In this document: piece by piece, positions 11,170-25,018 of the stretch
How the letters are laid out: the number at the start of each line of letters is the position of its first letter
Numbering within the stretch: position 1 is the first letter of the stretch
Source: Adiantum capillus-veneris
Lineage: Eukaryota > Streptophyta > Polypodiopsida > Polypodiales > Pteridaceae
NCBI GenBank assembly: GCA_014529385.2
Contig: CM043955.1
Location: 153,126,140-153,190,139 of the forward strand
Direction: 5' to 3'
DNA length: 64,000 bases
Position numbers and translations under genes: made by a program
The notes under the pieces: model-generated
What the model saw: the letters and a program-made list of their open reading frames with translations, nothing else
Told to the model about the DNA's origin: nothing
The model's database searches: none

Positions 11170-14100
11170 ATGGCTGACAACAACACAGATGTATTCAAGA
11201 TGTTTGTTGCTGAGGACAGGTTGGAAGGGAACAATTACCCTACGTGGGCTTATATGATGCAACATGTTCTTGTGTCAAAGGGCATCTAGAATATTGTGCA
11301 GGGCATTGATGTACGTCCTCGTTCTGAGGATGTAGGCGATGTTGAGGATATTGCAAGTCTTGTTGCAAGGATTGCTACTACTAGAGTTGTTTTGCCTACG
11401 GTAGAACAAGCTCGTTGGGATGTAAAGGATACGCAGGCTCATGCATTGATTGCGTTGTTTGTGAAGCGCACCATTTTTCCTCACATCCGTCGAGCAAAAT
11501 CTGCAAAACAGGCTTGGGATATATTGGCTAGTCTTTATGCAAGTCGCAATGAGACTAAAATTTCTTTGCTACGTAAAGAGCTGGAGTCAAAGATTATGCA
11601 TGAGGAAGATGATATGGACACTTTTCTTGCTGGTGTCAAGGATATCAATGAGCAACTTATTTTTGCAGGTGAAGCCATTTCAGACAATTCCTTTGTGCAA
11701 ACTGTTCTTGATGACTTACCAGATTCCTACCGGACTTTTGCTAGTACTTGGAGACTGATGACCCAAGGAAATCCTAAAGTTGTCAAGTTTGATGCATTAT
11801 GCAAATTCCTATTGCAAGACTCACTTTCCAGAAAAAACAGGACTAGGCAGCGTGCAGTTGACAGGCTTTTATTGCTTCTCAAAGAAAGGGTGGTAACAAC
11901 AATGCAACCACTTCTTATGGTTCTGCTGCGGGTGGCAAAACTTCTTTTCCTAATGCTTCTGTTTTGGCAACAATTCGTCTGGAAATTCTAGTGATAAGGG
12001 CAAAAAGAAAATACGTTGCCATTATTGTAAAGCTAATGATCACTTGATCAAGCCGTGTCCTAAGTTGAAGGCCAAAGAGGCTAAGAAGAAAGAGGGTGGT
12101 TCCACTACAAATGCTGGTTCCACTACAAATGCAGCCATTGTTGAGTCTTCTATGAAAGGAGACTATGTTGATGATGTTGATGCAGAATGGGCTTTTAGCG
12201 CAGAGTGCACTTACAATCTTGTTGTCCATGATGCATGCTTGTCAGTTGCTGCAGATCACATGTGTGGTATTTCAACAATGGTGCTACAAAGCACATTACC
12301 TCACATCGTGAATTGTTCACCTCTCTCGAGTCTGTCCCTCATGGGAATTCAGTCACTTATGCCAACAATGCCTCTTATCCGGTTCAGGGAGTTGGAAAGA
12401 TTGTGCTTACTACTGCAAATGGCAGTTCCTTCACACTTGTTGATGCACTTTATGTATCTGGGATCAAGAAGAATCTCTTGTCTGTATCCGCACTTGCTAG
12501 ACTTAGACTTGTAGTCAAATTTGTGGATGACAGATGTACAGTTCATGATCTCAGTTTTGGTGATGAAATTGTTGCATCTGGACTTTTGTGTCGTGGGCTG
12601 TATAAGCTCACTTTGTATGACAAGGGTGGACAAAATTTTGCAAATATTGTTGCAAATTCAAGGGCTATTTCAGATGCAAAACTTTGGCATGCACGTTTTG
12701 GTAATCTGAATTTTGCCAGTTTGCTACATTTGCAAAAATCTGATATGGTTGCTTCTTTGCCGCCTCTTGAAGCACCTGTGAAACATGTTTGTGAATACTG
12801 TATTTTGGGTAAGATGCAGAGTTCTAAGTTTCCAAAGAATGGTTCAAATCGGGCCACATGCAGGTTGCAGCTTGTGCATAGTGATGTTTGTGGACCCATG
12901 AAAACTCCGTCCTTGGGCAATTACCTTTATTTTGTGACTTTTATTGATGATTACTCCAGGCATGCATGGGTATTTCTGCTTAAAGCAAAGTCCAAAGTTT
13001 TTATGTGCTTCAAACAATTTCTCGCTATGGCTGCAAATGTCTCAAAATGTACTATGGGCACCCTCTGTTCCGATCGAGGGGGGGAGTATATGTTTCATGA
13101 ATTCAATGCATTTCTGGCAAGTCGTGGGATAAAACACCAATGTACAGTGCCTTATACACCTCAGAAAAATGGTGTTGCGGAGAGAAAAACAGGTCACTTA
13201 CGAAAATGGCCACGATGTATGGTCAAAAGTGAAGCTTTGCCACATTCTTTTTGGCTTGAGGCCATCATGTGTGGCACTTATGTACTAAACAGGTGTCCTA
13301 CAAAAGCTTTGCATTCTATTACTCCATATGAAGCATGGCATGATAGAAAGCCTTCTATTGAGCACATGCGTGTTTTTGGATGTTTGGCATATGCTTTGGT
13401 GCCACAAACACAGCACAGAAAATTGGATGATAAGGCTGTCAAATGCATTTTTGTTGGTTATAGTGTTGAAAGCAAAGGTTACAGGTTGTATCATCCACAA
13501 GCAAAACGTATTCTGGTTTCACGGGATGTAGTGTTTCTGGAAGATTCTATTCAGCCCTTGTTGTCATGCACTAGAGACAGTAATGTAAGCTCACAGGACA
13601 TTTATGACACTTTGTTGCCTCTTTTCAGTGGTGGGAATGCAAATGTAAGTTCCAATGAGGCAAATGTACATCCTATGGGGGTTTTTGAAAATGTTACAGA
13701 TCAGCCTATTACTGATGCAAATGTACATGATGTACTTGATGAGGAAAGGGCTGAAAATGAGCAGGCTAGAGGTATGCCAAAATGGCTGGTGCACACTTTG
13801 CATGACAGTAAATTGGATGCACCTTTGTCTAGTCTTACTCGTTCAGTCTCTCGCCATGCATCTTATGCATCAGATCGTTATGCTTTGGCTGTGTATAGCT
13901 TACATGATGATGAGCCTCTATCTTTTGATGAAGCACAGAATTCAAAAAATTGGATGGCTGCCATGCAATCAGAATATGATGCACTTATAAAAAATGACAC
14001 GTGGACTTTATGTGATTTGCCTCCTGGCAAAAGGGCCATTGGTACGAAGTGGGTTTACAAGTTGAAATGCAAGCCGGATGGTGAGATCGATCGCCATAAG

Positions 14101-14197
14101 GCTCGACTTGTTGCAAAGGGTTATGCACAACAAAAAGGCATAGATTATGAAGAGACTTTTGCTCCCACTTGTCATATTACTTTTGTGCATTTTCTAT
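11170..14197 (+). pseudogene. Copia element 1 gag-pol, broken
   Basis: gag starts at MADNNTDVFKMF (11170). The order is a UBN2-like capsid region, a CCHC knuckle (CHYCKANDHLIKPC, about 12016-12057), protease, integrase, then the start of RT. The protease site reads WYFNNGATKHIT where copia has W-x-x-D-S-G-A, so Asp (12274) and Ser (12277) have both become Asn by G-to-A changes. Integrase keeps its zinc-binding region (HARFGNLNF ... CEYCILGKM) and parts of the catalytic core (HSDVCGP, CSDRGGEY, NGVAERK). RT starts TKWVYKLKCKPDGEIDRHKA and stops at FAPTCHITF, where the gypsy LTR enters. TAG at 11287 replaces an expected Trp, and frameshifts lie near 11870 and 12260. Not functional. Confidence 0.93.
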
Positions 14198-16866
14198 TGA
14201 TAGCCGTTTTTCCGCTCTCCATAATTGCCATAGTAAGTTAATCCACCCTACCAAATTCACCCAAACGCTATGGCTATCCCTACCATTTCATTGTACATAG
14301 GCATGTGTGAGTTAGGGGGCTTTTCCCATATCTTCTTAAAAACCCTCAGCTAGCTAGTCACTGGGCTAGTTGAGCCGAAAAAATAAAAAAAATAACAAAA
14401 TAAAAGTATATTATGGCCTCTTTGTGTGTAAATATTTCATTGTATATATGGCCTAAATATAGGGATTTTTTATAATTATTTTGGTATTTTATTTAAATAT
14501 TCTACTTAGGTGTGTGTTTTATTAAACCTATGTACACCTTCTTTCATTCTCTTACACCATAATTATATTTTTTGCCAATATTGTACATACTCTAACCTCA
14601 TATTTTTCCTTTATACAAACCACTCCCACATTTTCACCCTCACCCTCGTGAAAACAAAAAATTGATTTCTACTCATTGGTTACTTTTATTATATTATTTA
14701 CTTGCATACCTTTTCCTCTTTCACCCAAAATAATTCAAGGAGGGACCATATCATATGATTCCAATATCTTTCCATATCCATAACTCCTCCATATTTTTAT
14801 TATTATTTTTACTCATTATTCTAACACCATGTGCTCATTGAGCTAAAGTCCATGAATAGTCCATACACTAGTCCCACCATGTATATATTTTTTTATTCAC
14901 CAATAATCCTCCTCCATGCATGGGTCAAGGGCAACTTGGATGCTTTGTATTATAATATGACAAAGGAGGGGCTCACTCTTGGATGCATTGTACAAATTCA
15001 ACAAAGGAGGAGGCCACCAAAAGACTTTTGCAGGCATTAAAAACACGCTTTTTGGTGAGAATTTTGGCACCTATCTCCACTCCGAATTTTGAGTGGTGGT
15101 CAAAAGAGAAAATGTAGCCCACGCTCTGAATAATGACCTCAAATGTTTTCATGATTTTTGGAGCTACCAACGGTGAGCTATGATTTTTTGAGTGGACCCC
15201 AGTCTGCCCACTTTTCTCACAAGTAGCTTTTAGTCTTCTCTCACCCTTCCACACACCTACTCACTCTTACACATCCCTCCCTCTCCTTCCCTCACTCAAA
15301 CCTGAAATTTCCATGGCTTCTCCCACTCTCTTCACCATTACCCTTCTCTCTCATCCCTATGGTTCTTTTATGAACCTCTACATACATACACCATCTCTAT
15401 GCCTCTCTCTATTATCTCCAAAGTACAATTCCATCTAAACCCTTATATATATACATAAATTCAGCATGTGTACCATGATTAACCTCTGCAAATCAAGAGA
15501 TCTCATCAACAAAATTACCATTTTCATCGTGGTGGTCAACCGTGGCGGCGGCGTAAAGAAGCGAAGAAAAAGAAGAAGACCAACGGTCATTTTTTTCCAC
15601 AATCTACACAAGGGTGAATTCAAGCTTCTTCAAAGCTTCACCATCTCGATGATTCTCTTTTAATTCACCCCTCTTCCTTCATCAAATCAACTCACTCTAC
15701 CCATTGTAAATGTAACATTAACTTTCTAGTGATTACTAACGACTAACATACTAACACAAAATAGCATTGACCTAACCATAAAAGACGCCTCACCTCAAGA
15801 CATGTGTATAGTAACACTCTCTCTTTCTCTCTCCTTACTTACTTTCACCTTATCTACCATCAATAATGCTCTCTTTTGAGCCCACACCCATGACTCAAGC
15901 AGACAAAGAAGGCCCACAATGTTTTGATATTCAAAAAAATCATAATCCTGATTTGTTAGCTTGTAAATTAGGATTTCCAATAATCTTTATGAGGGGTCTC
16001 CAACCTATAAATAGACCCCTCTCCTTCTTGTAAAACAACCTCCAATATCTCACATAGCACCCCAACACTCTATGCGTGAGGAGACACTTAGGTGTAGCAA
16101 CCACTTGTGAGCTTCACTCTTGGTGTGAGAGAAGCCTTCAAGCTACACATTGCAAGTGAGAGAGCGTGAGTTCCACAAATCTCAAAACCACTATTGTATA
16201 TGCTCCTTCATCATCAATAAATTGAGGTTTGGTGCATCAAAGGCGTGATTCGACGTTCAAATCTTTGTCCTTCCATTTGTGCAATACGGTTTGGTGAATT
16301 CAAGGTGACTTGTGTATTTTGAGTTTTTATCGGTTGATCTTGATTTTAGAAAGTGTTTTAGTGTGTTTTTCATTGCCAGTTTTTTGTCCATTGTAAGAGG
16401 GTATTGTGGTGAGAGGTCTCCCACACCCTAAGACAGTGTGTGTGTGTGTGTGTGTGTGTTTTGGCAATGTTTAGCAATCACTAAGCATTGAGTGATTTTT
16501 GTACAAGTTCTACGATAGCATCATAACGAACCATCTCCATTTGCAAGTCTCAAATAAGGTATTACGCAAGATCCTTTCCTCTCTCTCTCTTCCCTTTGTT
16601 CTAGCTCTCTCTGGTCCATTTCATGTGTGTCTTGGTGTGAGGTTGCTTGTGTGTGTTGTGTGGTGCATCTTCTTGGTTGTGCCAAAATCTCTCTTGCGTC
16701 CTAGTTCGCATACCATAACTAGGTGGTGCCCCTATCTTGTTTGGGTTGGGCTGTGGGTTTGTTGTTGTGTTGTGCTTGTGGTTGCCCCAGCCCCAATTGA
16801 GCAGCACGGGAGCCTTGAGGGGTGTTTAGAGGTCGCCTCTCTTGTTGCCCGCCCCGGACTGCCTCA
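14198..16866 (+). repeat. Gypsy LTR1, about 2.67 kb
   Basis: Begins TGATAGCCGTTTTTCC and ends GCCTCA just before the PBS. It contains CCTATAAATAGACCC (16006-16020), a good TATA box about 0.85 kb before the LTR end, and a short (GT)n at 16437-16460. ORFs inside it have no family features. Confidence 0.87.
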
Positions 16867-16870
16867 ATTT

Positions 16871-16887
16871 TGGTGCCCCCACTGAGG
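16871..16887 (+). other. Putative gypsy primer binding site
   Basis: TGGTGCCCCCACTGAGG lies four bases after the LTR end. It has the TGG start expected for pairing with a tRNA 3' CCA. The copy after LTR2 (from 25496) reads TGGTGCCCCCATTGAGG. I could not name the tRNA. Confidence 0.55.
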
Positions 16888-16944
16888 AACAGGCTTGTGT
16901 ATGTTTTGTGAAGGCTCAACCTTTAGCATAATCAAGTAGCTTGC

Positions 16945-17397
16945 ATGAATCACGAGAATTTGTATGATCCCTTCATTCCCATTGCAAGGCAAAAGGTACA
17001 CATAATTGTTAGTACTAAGTTGCAATTTCAGCGAGTAATTCGTAGAATTTTAGGTCCTCTTAGGTTAGCCGAGATAAACACATCAGTAAATCCTTTTATT
17101 TTGCCTCTCATTAGGTACGACCTTAGTTTGGACGTCTTTATTTTTGTTTTGTTTTAAGAATTAGGTCATGCATAGACCATGGATAATGGCCCAGGAATAC
17201 AGGTTTTTCCCTTTCATTTCACTCCACACATTAGAGTAAACATTGCAATTAGTAGAAAAATCCATTTTCAACAACATATGGTATTCATGTTTGGTGCCCA
17301 AAGAGTAGGAGAAATTCTCGCGTCACCAAACCTTGTCATTCTACCTCTTATTGATTATCATAGGTCATTTGATGTGAATATTTTTATTTTGTTGTAG
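16945..17397 (+). other. Two related small ORFs in the gypsy leader
   Basis: ORF a (16945-17157) and ORF b (17179-17397) are about 71 codons each and related along their length. ORF a has KVHIIVSTKLQFQRVIR ... ILPLIRYDLSLDVFIFVL; ORF b has RVNIAISRKIHFQQHMV ... ILPLIDYHRSFDVNIFIL. Both are in the frame of gag-pol, separated from it by stops. Their role is unknown: uORFs, or an ancient N-terminal extension cut by stops. They resemble no retroelement protein I know. Confidence 0.5.
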
Positions 17398-17481
17398 AAT
17401 AGATTGCAATTTAGAAAATATTATTGTGTAAATCTTTTAAAGAAAGAAAAAACAAAAACGCGTCACTTTGAAATCAATTCA

Positions 17482-20400
17482 ATGGAGAGCCAACGCCAAA
17501 TGTCTGGATATCCTCTTTTCTTTGGAGAGCCTGGAGAGGATGCAGAATTATTTCTAGCGAATTTCAAGATGTCTTGCCGTATCAAGAGGATAGTAACTGA
17601 TCAAGAACGTGTAGAAATGTTTGAGGTGGTCCTTAGGAAAGATGCTAGCACTTGGTTTGACTCTTTGCCTGAGGAAGTTAAAGGGAATTACACGAAAGTT
17701 TTGAATCGTTTCAAGAAATACTTCTTTGATCCCCAAAACACTCAGAAATTATGGCAAGACATTGTTTCTCATAAGCAAAAAGACTTAGATGACTACTACT
17801 TGTACAAGCAAGAGTTCCTACGTCTTTGGGCTCTATGGATACGAAATGTTGCTAACCTTGGTGATGGTGCAGAATTTCTAAAGAAGGAGAGGTTCATAGC
17901 CGGACTCTTTCCTGACCTTAAGGTAAAAGTTGAGGCGGGTGCACTTGCTACCTTTGATGCAGCTGAAACTAGGGCTGCTGAGAAATATAGGAAACTCAAG
18001 TGCTTAAGGGGGGAGGTTCCAATAGAAGGTCTTAGACCCAAAGGTAAGTCACAAGCATCAACATCTAAGGAGCTTCCTGAGGTAACGGCGGAAGTGATTG
18101 AGAAGTTAAATGAATCTTTAAGCAGCTTGTCAATTCACCTTGCACAAGCCGTAGGTCCAAAGGGACAAGCAAAGAAGTCTGAAGAGCGAGACCCACGACC
18201 TAGGAGAGTCTTGCAATGTTGGAATTGCGGTGAGTCTGGACATGGGATGTATAATTGTCCTTGGCCCCGTGGGGAGCTAGGGAGACCTAACTTGAATTAC
18301 CCAGTGATGAATGCAGGTGAAGGAACTAGTCAGCAACCATGGCTTATACAAAGGCCAAATGGAGCAAGACCACCTCCACAAGGAGTGGAAGGAGTTCCAC
18401 CTTTGCCAGACCCAAACGTGCATGTGGTAGAGGTGACAAGTTCAAGAGAGGTTGACATGGAAGCAAATGGCATTAAGCGTGGCCGAGGGAAAGGTAAGGA
18501 GAAAGAAGGAGTTACATCACAAAGTGACCATGGACGAGAAAAGAAGGCAAAGGAGACCAAGGAAGCTAAGAGGACTCGACGTCATATCAACCTCCAAGAC
18601 TTTCCTCTTGGACATGGAATGGCTCCATACAACCTGTTGGAAGACATGAGAGGTAAGGGTCCTGATATCTCATGGCCTCAATTTCTTGCATTATGTCCAC
18701 AAGTTAGGAGGGATTTAACAAGGGCAGTTAGCACTAGGAGAAAGGTAAAAGAGAGTGTGCCTCTTGTAAAAATTTCACAAGCTAAAATGAATGAGGACAT
18801 TACACCTGTGCTAGATTGTTACATAAAAGGGAGATTGGTTAGGAAAGGTCTAGTGGATGGGGGTGCACAAATTTGCATCATGACAGAGGGACTCATGCAA
18901 AAACTAGGCATGCACATCCATGAGACACCTGAAATTAAGGTCAAGATGGCAAACAATAGCAAGGCTAGGTGCGTAGGCATTTGTAAAAATGTTTTTGTGG
19001 AGGCCTTTGGCATTAAGAAGGCAGTGGATTTCTATGTCATGTCTACCAAAGGAAATGGTTACCCATTTATCCTAGGGAGACCATGGCTAATGAAAATGCA
19101 AGCTTTGCAGGATTGGGAGAGTGGAAAGCTAATTTGCAGGAACGACAATCATAAGAAGGTTGTCTTTGACATGAAGGAGAAACGCCAAGAGGAGCTCCAT
19201 GAAGAATCATCTCAAAGTGAGACGGAAGAAGGTTGGACCGACAACACTTCAAAAGAAGAAAGTAGCGGCAGCATTACTGAAGAGGAGTCTTCCATCGAAG
19301 TCATGGGGGTAAGGTTTAAGCCAAGCAACCAAGAGACCTCTTGTCAAGTCTTGGAGGAGGTAGGTCCTCAAGAGAACGAAGGTGTTCAAGATGAAGGGAT
19401 GCTGGAAGGTATGCTATCAACAACACTTACAAAGGATGAAAGAGAGGAGTTCAAATGTGTGCTAAGAAAGTTTCCTAGGCTTTTTGCTAAAGACTACACC
19501 GACGTGCGTGGGGTAGATGTTGTTCAACACAAGATTCAGTTAAAGCCTGAGGCCACACCTAAAGCTCAGAAGCTACGAAGGCTAGGAGTTATAAAGGAGC
19601 AGGCTTTACTCAAGGAGGTAAGAAAGCTTCTAGCAGCAGGTTTTATTTATCCAGTGGAGAATTCAGAGTGGGTCTCTCCCGTTGTTGTCACTCCTAAGAA
19701 AAACGGAAAGTAGAGGGTGTGTGTGGATTACCGTCCACTCAATGAGGCAACAAAAAGAGATCACTTTCCCCTCCCATTTCAGGATGAGATACTAAATGAG
19801 GTAGCTGGTCATGAGAAGTACACTGTGTGTGATGGCTACTCAGGCTACTTTCAAATAGGTATCGCATTGGAAGATCAATTGAAAACAACCTTTATCACTC
19901 CTTGGGGTTTTTATGCTTTTAGAGTCATGCCCTTTGGTCTGACAAATGCTTCTGCAACATTCCAACGTTTCATGAACATGGTGTTTCAAGCATTCTTTGG
20001 AAAGTCAATTAGGGTGTTCATTGATGATTTCTGCATTTATAGCTCAAAATCATTGCATCTACAAAGGGTAGAAGAAGGTTTAAAGAAGCTCTACGACATG
20101 GGAGGTCAACTCAACCCCGACAAGTGCCATATAGGTGAGGATGAAGTGATCTTGCTCGGTCACAAGGTTTTCTATAAAGGCATTGAGGTGGATCCTTCAA
20201 AGGCAAAGGCTCTTATTGAGCTCCCATCACCGAAGAGTCTTAAGGAGGTCATCTCTTTCATTCAGAAGGTGAAGTATATGTCACGCTTCATTCATTTAGC
20301 CTCGGAGTTGCTTCATCCTTTGCAAAAGTTGACACAACAAGTAGAATTTGCATGGTCTAATGAGCTTGAAGAGTATTTTTGTAACATTAAAGCCATTTTG

Positions 20401-22755
20401 TCAGAGCTACCAACACTCATGCCTCCTTGTTGGGAGTACACATTCTTTGTTAGCTCTAGTGCTGGGAAAGAAACAATTGGTGTTGTGTTGCTACAACAAG
20501 ATCCCCACAGTACAAGGATGTGACCCATCTACTTTGCTAGTAGGGTCATGAATGCTTTGGAGAGAGGCTACACAGAAGCATAACTCATGATGCTTTCTCT
20601 CATGTTTGCGGTGAGAAAGTTTAGATCCTACCTACTACCAAAACCTTTTGTAATTCTCACTGCAGAAAATTTGTTCCCTTGGGTGTCATCTCAAATGAAT
20701 CTTAGTACTAGGATCTCAAAGTGGATTATGGAGTTGCAAGAGTTCCAATACTCTTTCAAGGTAGAAGATAGTGTGCGTGCACAATTGGCAGGGATTCTCA
20801 CTTATAGGGTACATGAGAAGGAAATTAAGGTGCCTCAAGTAAAGACCCTACCATTGCCACCACCAAAAAGTATTCCCAATGCTTTTACCTTGTTCTTTGA
20901 TGGAGCTTTTCGATGAGCCACAGGGAAAGCAGGGGAAGGGCTAGTGTTGCTCAACCCAAGTGGAGAGGTGGTCATGAAAGAGAAGTTCAATCTACCAAGT
21001 TCAGCTAGCAACAATGAAGCAGAATATGACACACTACTTCATGGTTTAAAAATATGCATTGGCCATGGTATACAACGTCTCATGGTAAAAGGGGATGCAC
21101 TTCTCATTGTTAAACAGATTTTAGGCATTTGGGCATGCAAGAATGAAAGCTTAAGGACAAAAGTTCATGCCATTCGTAAGATGTTTAATCAGTTTGAAGA
21201 AGTGCAACTATATCATATTCCGAGGAAACAAAATGAAGATGCCGATTTACTTGCACAACAAGCAGTTACATGTGTTGAGAGAGAAGTGCAGGTCATCATG
21301 GTGGCAACAGCTGTCAAGCAACCGAGATACCAGGGATTGGAGTCATTGGCTCCCATTATTGGCTACATTTTGGAGGGTGAGTTTCCACAAGACTTCACGA
21401 AGGCTCAGAAGAGGAGACTCATGAAGAAGGCAAGTTTCTATCACTTCCTAGAAGGCTCCCTCTATCAAAAAGGGAAGGATCAACTGTGCAGAAGAGTACC
21501 AACTATCAAGGAAATTCCAGCCATTCTAAAAGGTTTGCATGAAGAGGCATGTGGTGGTCATTTTGCCCAAGAATCAACTGTGAATAAGATTTTGCTTGCG
21601 GGGTATGTTTGGCCAAGCTTGCATGTGGACGTTCAACATTGGTGTAAAAGCTGTCACAATTGTCAGATAAATGGAAATAGAAGGTTGGTGCATGGCCCGA
21701 GGCAAATAGTTCTTGCAAATGGACCCTTTGAAAAGTGGGGCATTGATGCTATGGGTCCTCTGCCTAGGACAAAAAATGGTAAACTCTACATTCTAGTGGC
21801 TGTAGACTATATGACTAGGTGGGTGGAAGCTCAAAGTGTGGCAAGAGTGAATGAGAGGACAGTTAGCAAGTTTGTGTACAATCACATTTGTTGCAGATTT
21901 GGCACACCTTTGGAGATTGTTTCTGATAATGGTCCAGGGTTTAGGAAGGGCTTGCTCACAGAAGTTTGTGAAGAGCTTCACATTCTACATCGTCATAGCA
22001 CACCATACTACCCACAGTCAAATGGTTTGGTGGAGAAGGCTAATGGTGTCATTGCAGGAATCATTAGAAAGATGGTGCAAAACAAAACAAAATTATGGGA
22101 TGACTTCTTGGATGGTGCCTTGTGGGCATATCGAACCACATATAGGGAAGCCACGGAGTTCACACCATTTCACTTGGTCTATGGTCAAGAGGCTTTGCAG
22201 CCTATCGAGCTCAACATTCCAACAATGCGACTTCATGGCAAAGGAGCACAAGATGATCAAGAGGTATGGATGGATCGACTTCTTACGTTAGTGGAGCTTG
22301 AGTGGAAAAGAGAAGCAGCATACGAGTGCTACAAGAGGAAAGCCACACAAGCGAAAGAAACGCACGACAAGAAACTGAAGGACAAAGGCATCAAGGAAGG
22401 AGAGCTTGTGCTAAGGTATGACAATCGACTTGACAATCGTTTTGATCCCAAATTTGAAACAAGATAGCAGGGGCCATACATAGTCAAGAAGCCTTTCAAT
22501 TCAAGTTACTATCAACTTATGGACTTGAATGGGAAAGAGCACTCTAGGAAGGTAAACGGCTATCGCTTGAAGCCTTACTTGAGTCGCCTTCTACCAAAGG
22601 ATCTACCAGAGCAAAAGGAAACTATCCCATGTAAGTATTGTTCGATGAACCATGACTATAATACAAACCAAAATTCCAAGGGGCCAAACAATGAAGATCT
22701 TGTCAAAGACTCTGAAGCACTCTCTTTGGAAAAGATGCTCTATGATGGTACATGA
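17482..22755 (+). pseudogene. Gypsy gag-pol, one frame with five nonsense codons
   Basis: From MESQRQMSGYPLFFGEPG (17482) to TGA at 22753 the whole of gag and pol lies in one frame of 1758 codons with no frameshift. The order is a retrotransposon gag domain, CCHC knuckle (CWNCGESGHGMYNC, residue 246), aspartic protease (VDGGAQICIMTEG, Asp near residue 459), RT with FIDDFCIYSSK, RNase H, a second RNase H of the type found in Tat-like elements (FFDGAFR ... SASNNEAEYD), integrase zinc finger (HEEACGGHF ... CKSCHNCQ) and core (WGIDAMGPLP, VSDNGPGF, NGLVEKANG), then a C-terminal part with GPYIVKKPF. Internal stops are TAG 19711, TGA 20521, TAA 20581, TGA 20914 and TAG 22465. Two replace clearly expected Trp codons (KNGK-W-RVCVDYR and the W before QGPY). 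The product would copy and integrate the element if intact. Confidence 0.95.
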
Positions 22756-22768
22756 ATATCCCATCATC

Positions 22769-22783
22769 CTGGGGCAGGGCTAA
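22769..22783 (+). other. Gypsy polypurine tract region
   Basis: CTGGGGCAGGGCTAA sits directly before LTR2. It is purine-rich and placed where plus-strand priming is expected. Confidence 0.5.
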
Positions 22784-25018
22784 TGATAGCCGTTTTTCGG
22801 CTATCCATACTTCCCATAGTAAGTTAATCCACCCTACCAAATTCACCCAAACGCTATGGCTATCCCTACCATTTCACTGTACATAGGCGTGTGTGAGTTA
22901 GGGAGCTTTTCCCATATCTTCTTAAAAATCCTCAGCTAGCTAGTCACTGGGCTAGTTGAGCCAAAAAAATAAAAAAAATAAAAAAATAAAAGCATATTAT
23001 GACCTCTTTGTGTGTAAATATTTCATTGTATATATGGCCTAAATATAGGGATTTTTTATAATTATTTTGGTATTTTATTTAAATATTCTACTTAGGTGTG
23101 TGTTTTATTAAACCTATGTACATCTTCTTTCATTCTCTTACACCATAATTATATTTTTTGCCAATATTGTACATACTCTAACCTCATATTTTTCCTTTAT
23201 ACAAATCACTCCCACATTTTCACCCTCACCCTCGTGAAAACAAAAAATTGATTTCTACTCATTGGTTACTTTTATTATATTATTTACTTGCATACCTTTT
23301 CCTCTTTCACCCAAAATAATTCAAGGAGGGACCATATCATATGATTCCAATATCTTTCCATATCCATAACTCCTCCATATTTTTATTATTTTTTTTACTC
23401 ATTATTCTAACACCATGTGCTCATTGAGCTAAAGTCCATGAATAGTCCATACACTAGTCCCACCATGTATATATTTTTTTATTCACCAATAATCCTCCTC
23501 CATGCATGGGTCAAGGGCAACTTGGATGCTTTGTATTATAATATGACAAAGGAGGGGCTCACTCTTGGATGCATTGTACAAATTCAACAAAGGAGGAGGC
23601 CACTAAAAGACTTTTGCAGGCATAAAAAATAGGCTTTTTTGTGAGAATTTTGGAACCTATCTCCAGTCCGAATTTTGAGCAGTGGTCAAAAGAGAAAATG
23701 TAGCCCACGCTCTGACTAATCACCTCAAATTTTTTCATGATTTTTGGAGCTACCTACAGTGAGCTATGATTTTTTGAGTGGACCCCAGTCTGCCCACTTT
23801 TCTCACAAGTAGCTTTTAGTCTTCTCTCACCCTTCCACACACCTACTCACTCTTACACATCCCTCCCTCTCCTTCCCTCACTCAAACCTGAAATTTCCAT
23901 GGCTTCTCCCACCCTCTTCACCATTACCCTTCTCTCTCATCCCTATGGTTCTTTTATGAACCTCTACATACATACACCATCTCTATGCCTCTCTCTATTA
24001 TCTCCAAAGTACAATTCCATCTTAACCCTTATATATATACATAAATTCAGCATGTGTACCATGATTAACCTCTGCAAATCAAGAGATCTCATCAACGAAA
24101 TTACCATTTTCATAGTGGTGGTCAACCGTGGCGGCGGCGTAAAGAAGCGAAGAAGAAGAAGAAGACCAGCGGTCATTTTTTTCCACAATCTACACAAGGG
24201 TGAATTCAAGCGTTTTCAAAGCTTCACCATCTCAATGATTCTCTTTTAATTCACCCCTCTTACTTCATCAAATCAACTCACTCTACCCATTGTAAATGTA
24301 ACATTAACTTTCTAGTGATTACTAACGACTAACATACTAACACAAAATAGCATTGACCTAACCATAAAAGACGCCTCACCTCAAGACATGTGTATAGTAA
24401 CACTCTCTCTTTCTCTCTCCTTACTTACTTTCACCTTATCTACCATTAATAATGCTCTCTTTTGAGCCCACACCCATGACTCAAGCAGACAAAGAAGGCT
24501 CGCAATGTTTTGATATTCAAAAAAATCATAATCCTGATTTGTTAGCTTGTAAATTAGGATTTCCAATAATCTTTATGAGGGGTCTCCAACCTATAAATAG
24601 ACCCCTCTCCTTCTTGTAAAACAACCTCCAATATCTCACATAGCACCCCCAACACTCTATGCGTGAGGAGACACTTAGGTGTAGCAACCACTTGTGAGCT
24701 TCACTCTTGGTGTGAGAGAAGCCTTCAAGCTACACATTGCAAGTGAGAGAGCGTGAGTTCCACAAATCTCAAAACCACTATTGTATATGCTCCTTCATCA
24801 TCAATATTGAGGTTTGGTGCATCAAAGGCGTGATTCGACGTTCAAATCTTCGTCCTTCCATTTGTGCAATACGGTTTGGTGAATTCAAGGTGACTTGTGT
24901 ATTTTGAGTTTTTATCGGTTGATCTTGATTTTAGAAAGTGTTTTAGTGTGTTTTTCATTGCCAGTTTTTTGTCCATTGTAAGAGGGTATTGTGGTGAGAG
25001 GTCTCCCACACCCTAAGA

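Noticed and set aside
16499-16885. 128-codon ORF in the gypsy LTR (also 25,124-25,510)
   Set aside because: It lies inside the LTR and runs across the LTR end and PBS, is composed of low-complexity Val/Cys/Leu, and has no family motif; copies agree only because the LTRs do.
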